A DNA stretch of 64,000 nt from Benincasa hispida. Taxonomy: Eukaryota; Streptophyta; Magnoliopsida; Cucurbitales; Cucurbitaceae. The position numbers and the translations under genes are program-made. How positions within the stretch are numbered: the first letter of the stretch is position 1; every line of letters begins with the position of its first letter. Of this stretch, positions 56,492 through 64,000 are shown in pieces. Under the pieces are notes generated by a model. That model was not told where the DNA came from and did not search any database. It saw only the letters and a list, made by a program, of their open reading frames with translations. Where the stretch lies: assembly GCF_009727055.1 (NCBI RefSeq), contig NC_052353.1, positions 62,843,864-62,907,863 on the forward strand, read 5' to 3'.

Positions 56492-58275
56492 TGTTCGCTG
56501 CCAAATGCTTGTTGCTTTACGGTGGATGTAATACCACCGCAAAGGTTGATGACGTGTATGATATGCGTTGCTTTGTCTTAATCACGCTTCTAGATAATAT
56601 ATGAGATGCTACAAACATTGTAGAATGCGTTCATGTAGTATGTGCATGTCACAAGTTTTCTTGCGTTGGAACCAAGTATAATTCTACCGCAAGTTTCTTA
56701 GAGTGATCTGAGGTCGAACATGGGGATTGCGATGCTAGATGCGATATTGATATGATACATGCGACCGAAATCAAAATAATAATGTGTTGTGTTTGAAAAG
56801 TAAAATGCGGCGACAAACAAATAAATGAATAAATGTGAAGTTGTACAAGTGTATAAGGGAATGTGACAGCAAGTCTTGTGAAAGGTATCAGAATGAGAAC
56901 GGGTTGGGGGAAAGAACATCGCAAGTTTGTCAATCCTGTTGAGGACGCAACTAAGGTTTCGCCTTCCTTTGGCTTACACTTCTCAATGATCGGTCATGTT
57001 CCCATATATCTATGGTGAACAGGGATGAATGTTGCGAACGTAAGGTTGTTTCCATCTCTGAAAATACTTCTTACTTTAGTTAATGCATTATATCAACCTT
57101 CTTTCGAGAGGTGGATTAACATCTTCACTTCTGCTCTCATAGGTGAAGATGTCGTTGAGCGTGCGTTAGCTAAACTGAGTTGACTTCTTCAACATGGATT
57201 AACTTACTCGCTTAATCCTCCCCCCTTACCCTGGAGAATTAGTTACACATGGTGAGAGAAGTGGACGATGACAGTATAGTGGTGAACAGAGAGATAAAGA
57301 TGAACATGATAATGATATTATGGATAAAGATAAAGCGTTTGTTACAAATAGATGAATGAAAGATCAGAAATGAATATCAATTGATGAACAGAAAGTGAGA
57401 ACAAATGAGGACAACGTGTCAATGTCTTGACACGGATCCCAATCGGAGTTGTTTTGCTTGCCGACGTGTAGGAGTGAGGTGGAGGACTTCCTTCTCAGGA
57501 TAGTTCCCCAGGTAAAAATGAACCTTGCACAGAGCTTCTCTTCAGGATTGTAAATGAATATCTGGCTCCTGAGACTTTCTTTCGGACTTGTCTTGTCTAT
57601 CTCCCGGACTCTCTATGATTGTCTCTTTAGACCAGCCTTCTCTCAGATTCTCTATGAATGTCTCTTCAGACCAACCTCTTTTCTTTGGTGTTGATGTAGC
57701 TATTTATAAACCTTAGCACCTCCTTCGTTAGTGGTCTCGCTCTGAAAAGTTACTTTCTCTGTCGAGGCTTGGTGAAATATCTGCTCTGCTCCACATTCAA
57801 TTTGTCAGATCGTACATCAGAAAAGCTGTACAATTTCAGAAATTCCCGCGAATGCATCGCACTTTCTATCCACGATCAATCGTCGCATGCGGTGGGAATT
57901 CATTGCTCTTTTTATCCACGATCAATCGTCGCATGCAGTGCGAATGCGTTGCTCTTTTTTGTCCACGATCGATCATCGCATGCGGTGCGAATGTGTTGCT
58001 CTTTTTGTCCACGGTCGATTGTCGCATGCGGTGCGAATGCATTGCTCTTTTTGTCCTCGAGCGATCGTCGCATGCGATGATACTTGTTTCCTGCAAAACA
58101 AAGACTTGGACATCCCTTTTTGCCATTGCAATGGGGTCAGCGGGTGTGCTTCCAACATTTTACAACTTTTGTGTTTATAAGTCAATTTCTATATGTTCGC
58201 CGCAACTTTTTCCTTCTTTTTGCCGCATATTCTAAATAAGATGGTATAAATAACTTGTATTTCTACAAGTTATCA
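56492..58275 (-). repeat. Element E 5' LTR
   Basis: 1784 bp, starting TGATAACTTGTAGAAATAC and ending AGCGAACA in the minus sense. Minus-strand TATA-like TTTATAAATA at 57701-57710. It contains five copies of the 46-bp unit (57851-58082). Confidence 0.92.
57851..58082. repeat. 46-bp tandem array in the 5' LTR of E, 5 copies
   Basis: Same unit as at 49611-49796, one copy more. Most units retain CGATC.ATCGTCGCATGC. Confidence 0.92.
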
Positions 58276-58280
58276 CCTAG
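58276..58280. other. Target-site duplication of element E, right
   Basis: CCTAG, identical to 48232-48236. Confidence 0.9.
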
Positions 58281-59595
58281 TAGTTTATAAAATGACTTTC
58301 ACTCTATATTTAGGTTTGGATTGACTTAAGAAAAAAAAATGTTTTTCAAAAAATTCTTTTTTATCTAAATACTTTTGAACAAAACTGTTTTAAAAAACAC
58401 TTCAAAAGTTATTTTAAGTGGTTGTCAAACATTTCAATTTTTTTCTAAAATGACTTAATTTTTAAATTAAAAACTTGAATATGTATTCTAAATACACTCT
58501 CATTTACCAACTTTTTCACATTGTAAATTTGTAATAGTGATCTTGAATTTCCTTTCCTTTTTTATTTTTCTGTGCGGGTAAAGATAAAATGAAAGTATGT
58601 TTACATAGAAACAATCATATGCTAACTTTTTAGAGATTTCAAGTATTAAAATATCGCGCTACTTGCTAGTTCAAATAACATAAATACTAAATTCAACTAA
58701 TATAACACACCTTTCAGTTTTTAGTACAGTTCAATGTAAGGTCACATAATAAATCACCACTATCTTAGTAAGTGGGTGAATCAAATGCTCAGCAAAGAAA
58801 AAAATTTATTGATCAAATCCCAAAATATAATTACCAGATCTACAAATTTACGTACTTCCTAATAACTAAGGGATATAAAGTTCTAAAAAAAAAATTTGTA
58901 GTTTCGATTTCATACCTCTAATGATATAAAATTGTCAACGGCATATAGCAACATTCTCCAATAATTCCCAAGAGCTAAAAAGGAAGAGGGCAATTACCTT
59001 TTTCTTTTTTTTCTTTTTCCTTTTTTTTTCTTTTTTTTTTTTTCTTTGTTTATGTAGTGTTTTTGTCTTCATTATTTGAACTTTTCAAATATTTTATATG
59101 CATTTAATGATTTAAAGATTTTAAAGTTACTTAGAATTTGCCTCCCCTTCCTTAAAATTTCATAATAAAAATATTATATTATATATATGAAAAGTTAAAA
59201 TTCAAANTTGGAAAAGGAGGGCAATTGCCATCTTGTTGGGCTCATTTCAGGAATTTTATATGTATATAAGAAGTTAAAGATTTTAAAGTTACTTAGAATT
59301 TGCCTCCCCTTCCTTAAAATTTCATAATAAAAATATTATATTATATATATGAAAAGTTAAAATTCAAAATTGTGTACCTCCTTATGAAAGATTTTGAGTT
59401 CTGCCCTTAAAAGTAGTTAACCACAAAATCATCAAGCTACCAAGGTTGAGCTTCACTCGAGACACCAACCAACTTCAGGATAATCACCCAACTGGAGCAA
59501 GAGGACGAGCTTCAGTTGCTTGAAAGGGCTAGACATGGTACACGATAACCGTAAGTATAATATCATGCACAATGTTGTCTGTGAAGAGCTCAAAT
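58281..59595. other. AT-rich spacer with an N-linked duplication
   Basis: No gene seen. 59112-59206 equals 59274-59368 (95 bp), with an N at 59207 and a 66-bp filler, again assembly-like. Poly-T/C-rich run at 59000-59050. The 59400-59595 stretch is less AT-rich, but I recognise nothing in it. Confidence 0.5.
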
Positions 59596-61543
59596 TGAAG
59601 GAACCGTGAGCAGAAAAAAGATCGTCCAAAATCCCATTTTTCATTGAATGTCAATTTTACAGTAAATCAAGAACAAGATATGCATTTATATAAATTACAG
59701 CATGCTATTAAAAAAGTTTTAGAAACCTTACCTTTGAAGACTTTTCTTCAAGAATCTCTCGAACAACACACGAACGTCTTGAAGACTCTCTTCAAGAAAA
59801 CTTCGATCAAGAGCACAAACACTACCAAAAAGGCTTCCTTGGTATTCTTAGGTAGAAAACCCACGAGTGGTGGGCTCTAACTATTTTGAATTGAGGGAAT
59901 TAAAATTGAGTAGAGATGAGGAAGAGTTGAGATTGTTCACCGACAATTCAAAACTCATAGAATGATTCTATCTTTTTCACTATCAAATTCGATGATCTGA
60001 TTGTGGACGAAGGAGATTATCTCCTGTCTTTAAAAAAAACAAAAACCACAACCACCCACTTACGTGGGTGGAGAGAAAAGAGAGAGAGAGGGAGTTGTAA
60101 CTCCCTCCATCATTTTTATTTAAAATAAAAATATAAATATAAATATATAAATATAAATATAATAACTAACTTATTATATTATATATATATATATATTAAA
60201 TGATATATTATATCAAATATAACATATAATCTATAGATTTAATATTGTATTACATACAATTTAACCTATAGTTTCTTTTCTCTCTTATATGTCATTTAAT
60301 ATAAATCACATTTATATTAAATTTAACAATTATGAATCCAATTCATATTAATAATATTTGAATCTTATTCAAATATTTATTTCCTCTCAATTAATCTATA
60401 ATGTATCAAATACATTATAATAATTATATCACATATAATTAAAATAGCTTAATTAATATATAATTAAAACCCTCTATTAACTTGAACAATTCAAATTAAT
60501 CCGAAAACTTATTCTTATTTAATCTTGAGCTACCAAGAGGACCTCATGGACCTGTAGCTTGAAGCTCGATGGAGCAATAAATAATTAATCAAACTCTTTA
60601 ATTAAATTATTCACCATCGGTTAACTGTCGGGACTCCACTAAAAACTGACAGTTGCACCATTTACACTACAGATATATTTCTGTGTCCATTGGATATAAC
60701 CAATCAACAGTACGAGGACCCTTCACAAATTGCTTGTAAGTACAACTAGGCCAAAATTATCGTTTTGCCTCTGTGGTTACATCTAACTTCTTAAGTACCA
60801 CTAATCCTTCCAATGAACAAAAGATCATAGTCCAGCTATGACTAAACCCCTCTCGAGCCAGGAGAGGGTGTGGCGCCACATTGTTCAAGCCCCGAAATCA
60901 GGCCTTAAGGGAGAAATTTATCTACTTACCCCGACCTCGGGGAATGAGTGAATTCCTTCTTGTGTAGTTGTGTTCCCAACTCCCCAATTAGATGAATCCT
61001 CAAAATGATACGTTTCTTGAGTCGGGCCACTCTCACACATACAAATCAAAGAACCGCCCTCATAGGTAACAACTCACTTAGGATTCAAGTCATGTTACCT
61101 ATGGTCATCCTGGTGAAATGTAAGTCTCTATTATGAATGACGTTATATAATAAGACTAAACATTTCGTGGTTCGGTCTTATACAAACTCCTTTGTATAGA
61201 ATATCCATGTTCACATGTCTATACATGAATGATCAGGATCAAATCATTTTTAGTACTTCACAAAAATTGTAACATCTACAAAGTGAGTCATATTCGTAGT
61301 GTCATCAAGATAAGGTATCTAACCTTATCCATCTACTATAGAACATTTAGGTTATCACTTAAACATGATCCACCTGTATGTCTCTACATACATGTTTAAG
61401 TTACAAGATAATATTGGATGTTAGTTTATTGGTTTGTGGTTAATGCAAATAAAATATCATATATTTATTAAATAGACAATGTGTTTGTTCAATACATTTA
61501 CAAACTATAGAACTCTACGAGATTTAGGGCATCAACCCCAACA
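59596..61543 (-). repeat. Element F 3' LTR
   Basis: TG..CA ends as given above. 60120-60470 is a very AT-rich block matching the AT-rich block of the A and B LTRs (for example 31510-31690). Confidence 0.8.
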
Positions 61544-61639
61544 ATCTCCCACTAGAACTAGAGCTATACAATATAGTCAAAATACAAAGTACACAAATAA
61601 TAAACTAGGGCATAACACGTGCCCAGTATAAATCTGCCA

Positions 61640-63415
61640 CTTGCCCTAGTCTAGACGTGGCCTGTCCTATAGACCTATACTCTGCAGGTGACCCTCAAAC
61701 ACCTTAGCAGTAAAGGCCTTTGTAAACGGATCAACAATATTGTGCTTCGAAGCTATCTGTGCAATAGTACGTCTCCTCGATGCACAATCTCTCGGATGAG
61801 ATGATACTTTCGCTCTACATGCTTTCCACACTTGTGACTTCTATTATCACAATAAAATGTAATGAGCTTTGACATGTATAGAACAACTTTCAGATCAGTC
61901 AAGAATTTCCTAAGCCAAACAGTTTCCTTAACAACTTAAAAAACTGCTACATACTCAGCCTCCATGGTGGAGTCAACGATGCATCCTTACTTGGTGCTTC
62001 TCCATACTATTGTCCCTATGTTCAGAGTGAAAACTGATCATGGTGTGGATTTACTAGAATTCTTATCAGTCTGAAAATCAGAGTCCGTGTATCATTTGAG
62101 GATGTTTTTAACGGTAGTCCAGTAATCTATTCTAGATTAGATTAATATCTACTGATTAACCCCACTGTATAGCAGATGTCAGGTCTAGTACACAACATCG
62201 CAATCTAGTACACAATATCGCATACATCAAGCTGCCCACAGCCGATGCATTGGGTATCTGCCTCATCTCCTCAACCTCTTGAGGTGTCTTAGGACACTGT
62301 TCTTTAGACAATATCACTCCATGTCTGAAAGGTAATAAACCCCTCTTGGAGTTTTGCATTGAATATTTGACAAGCATCTTATCAATATACATACTTGAGA
62401 TAGAGCTAGCATTTTATTCTTTCAATCTCTAAAGATCTGAATACCCAGAATAAACTTAGCCTCTCCCAAAATTTTCATTTGGAAGTGGGTCGCTAGCCAG
62501 TTCTTAACTTCAGTCAGTAAACCTACATAATTCTCAATGAGTAGAATATCATCTATATATAACACTAGAAAAACTATTGAACTGTTGATGATCATCTTGT
62601 ATACACAAGGCTCATCAACGTTTTGAGCAAAGCCATAAGATTTGATCGCAGTATCAAATCTTATGTTCCAAGATCGAGAAGCTTGCTTTTGTCCATAAAT
62701 GGATCGATTAAACTTGGAAACATGACCTTAGGTTATGAATCCCTCAGAGTTCCAAGTAAATGGTCTCCTCAAGATTACTATTCAGAAAGGCAGTCTTAAT
62801 GTCCATCTGCCAAATCTCATAGTCATAATATAAGGCAATCGACAGAAGGATTCGGATAGACTTAAGCATGGCAACAGGTGAGAAAGTCTCCTCACAGTCA
62901 ACTCCCTCAACCTGGGTATAACCCTTTGCCACTAGTCTAACCTTGAAGGTTTGCACCTTCCAATCAACACCCTATTTTACTATAGGTTTAATCTCATCAG
63001 GTTGATCTACAAGATCCCATACGAAATTGAAGTACATAGACTCTATTTCGAGATCCATCGCTTTGATCCACCCATCTTTGTCAATATCTTCCATTGCCTT
63101 CTTATAAGACAATGGATCATCAACTTCACCATCAGCTACCATAGTAAAGATTTCTATTAAACCCATATAGCGAATAGGTGAGTTCGCAACCCTCCCACTA
63201 CGTCGAGGTTCCCTCAACACTTGAGGTGGATTTGACCCACTAGACTTCTCTTTTGGAGGTACTCGATTCTTCAACAACTCTTGTTGAAGATTAGTAATTT
63301 CTTTGAAAATTTCATTCAACACAATCTTACTTCTGAGTTTATGCTCCCTTATGTGGTCTTCTTCAAGAAAAGTAGCATTTTTCGATACAAACACTTTGTT
63401 TTCTTTAGGATCAAA
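61640..63415 (-). pseudogene. Element F pol: integrase end, RT, RNase H
   Basis: Minus blocks in order: FDPKENKVFVSKNATFLEED, LREPRRSGRVANSPIRYMGL, DPLSYKKAMEDIDKDGWIKA (62972-63420), then [38 protein letters not shown] and [19 protein letters not shown] (62744-62956), a region with LYIDDILLIE-type sequence near 62545, then YIDKMLVKYSMQNSKRGLLP and CPKTPQEVEEMRQIPNASAV (62156-62400), and RNase H ending HNIVDPFTKAFTAKVFEGHL near 61700-61770. Several stops and frameshifts. It is the same protein family as A and B. Confidence 0.85.
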
Positions 63416-63967
63416 AGACCAATAGCTGCGACATAAGGATGAAGCTTTGCACATTCTCAAGGAGCATTTACGGGTAGCCCAAGATAAAATGAAGAAGTAT
63501 GCAGACAATAAGCGGAGGGATGTGGAGTTTCAAGGAGGAGATTGGGTATGGTTGAAATTGCATCCTTATTACCAAATTTCAGTAAGACAAAAGAGGTATG
63601 TCAAACTGTCTCCTAAGTATTATGGGTCATAGCAAGTTATTGAGAGGGTGGGATTGGTTGCTTATAAATTAGAGTTTCCACTGACTATATCAATCCATCC
63701 AGTCTTTCATGTTTTGCAGTTAAAATGGTGGTGGGGCAGCAAGAATGGAATCCATCAGTGGATCCTTTGGTAAATGAGAATCATAAGTGGGTGACTAAAC
63801 TAGATGAGGTATTGGGTTATCGACCTCACTCGTCTCAGCAGGGGCGTAAGGTTTTGGTGAAATGGAAAGGGTTGCTAGAGCACGAGGCTACTTGGGAGGT
63901 GTTGGATGATCTCCAATGACAGTTTCCAAATTTTACCTTGAGGACAAGGTAAAGGTGATGGAGGGAG
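63416..63967 (+). pseudogene. Ty3 chromovirus integrase C-terminus with chromodomain
   Basis: Reads [20 protein letters not shown], then [49 protein letters not shown] and HPVFHVLQLK (GPY/F-type integrase end), then after a frameshift at about 63722 QQEWNPSVDPL and the chromodomain VLVKWKGLLEHEATWEVLDD (about 63845-63910). Chromodomains of this kind steer chromovirus integration to heterochromatin. Stops at 63630 and 63917 make it a relic. A purine-rich AAGGTGATGGAGGGAGGTAA at 63950-63969 is the likely polypurine tract, so a 3' LTR probably starts near the window's edge. Confidence 0.85.
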
Positions 63968-64000
63968 GTAATATTAGGCCTCCGATTGTATTGCAGTGTC

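Larger units (their letters stand above)
48237..58275 (-). mobile_element. Element E: Athila-like Ty3 element with gag and cargo ORF but no pol
   Basis: 10,039 bp, bounded by perfect CCTAG duplications. Minus order: 5' LTR (58275-56492), primer site TGGCGCCGTTGCCGGGG (56485-56469), gag (56279-54683), a charged cargo ORF with a plant-transposon-protein-like domain (54035-51837), a 3' untranslated stretch, polypurine tract AAATTTAGGGGTG (about 50000-49988) and 3' LTR (49987-48237). I found no aspartic protease, reverse transcriptase, RNase H or integrase block between gag and cargo, so it would need enzymes from another element. LTR identity looks high, with indels, suggesting a fairly recent insertion relative to A. 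Two N-linked duplications (51917, 55036) break its frames. Confidence 0.88.
59596..63415 (-). mobile_element. Copia element F, 3' half
   Basis: Minus order: pol (63415-61640), polypurine tract (GGGAGAT, near 61544-61550) and 3' LTR (61543-59596, 1948 bp, TGTTGGGGTTGATG...CCTTCA). The LTR shares blocks with A and B (ACCTTTGAAGAC, GGTATTCT, the TATACAAA.TTTGTATA repeat near 61180), so it is the same broad family but more diverged. The 5' half is missing: at about 63415 copia sequence stops and a Ty3 integrase end begins. The left flank is CAAAT. The matching right duplication is lost. Confidence 0.8.

Overview
This window looks like nuclear DNA of a flowering plant. It holds intron-containing genes with GT-AG splice sites, plant-type proteins (a xyloglucan endotransglucosylase/hydrolase, a YqeG-type HAD phosphatase, a cytochrome P450) and very many plant LTR retrotransposons. 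The style of the copia polyproteins and of the P450 suggests a cucurbit. That is an inference from memory of these families, not a result.

Layout. Positions 1-1282 hold a broken hAT transposase. An XTH gene lies at 2629-3715 (minus). An RNase H-like relic, split by a short deleted copia element with two LTR-like ends, covers 5460-7800. From about 8665 to 35849 there is one long nest of retrotransposons. The outer member is a plus-strand copia element (A) with ~2-kb LTRs. Its gag is cut by an Athila-like Ty3 element (ATH-1, 12575-20076). Its pol is cut by a minus-strand copia element (B, 21686-32808, target duplication CTAAG). B in turn carries a solo LTR (21730-23873) in its own LTR and an extra LTR in its interior. 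The nest sits in yet another copia relic (35850-37163), whose LTR is followed by an inverted copy of itself.

Two intact-looking genes follow, transcribed toward each other: a phosphatidylglycerophosphate phosphatase-like gene (PGPP1 type, 38826-41421, plus, 5 exons, 347 aa) and a CYP716-like P450 (41858-44435, minus, 4 exons, 479 aa). An Athila-like element E with both LTRs and a perfect CCTAG target duplication fills 48237-58275. It encodes gag and a large cargo ORF resembling the 'putative plant transposon protein' domain, but I see no protease, reverse transcriptase or integrase. The window ends with a truncated copia element (F, 59596-63415) and the 3' end of a chromodomain-bearing Ty3 element that runs off the right edge.

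The assembly itself has flaws. A 38-bp Nextera mate-pair junction adapter is embedded at 33236-33273. All four single-N gaps (35049, 51917, 55036, 59207) are flanked by near-perfect duplications of 53-95 bp, which look like unmerged contig ends. I saw no tRNA, rRNA or CRISPR array. I found no wholly new system. The most unusual signals are a stem-loop at the start of the Athila-like LTRs whose arms appear to co-vary, a 46-bp tandem array inside the LTRs of E whose copy number differs between the two LTRs, and the pol-less gag-plus-cargo organisation of E.
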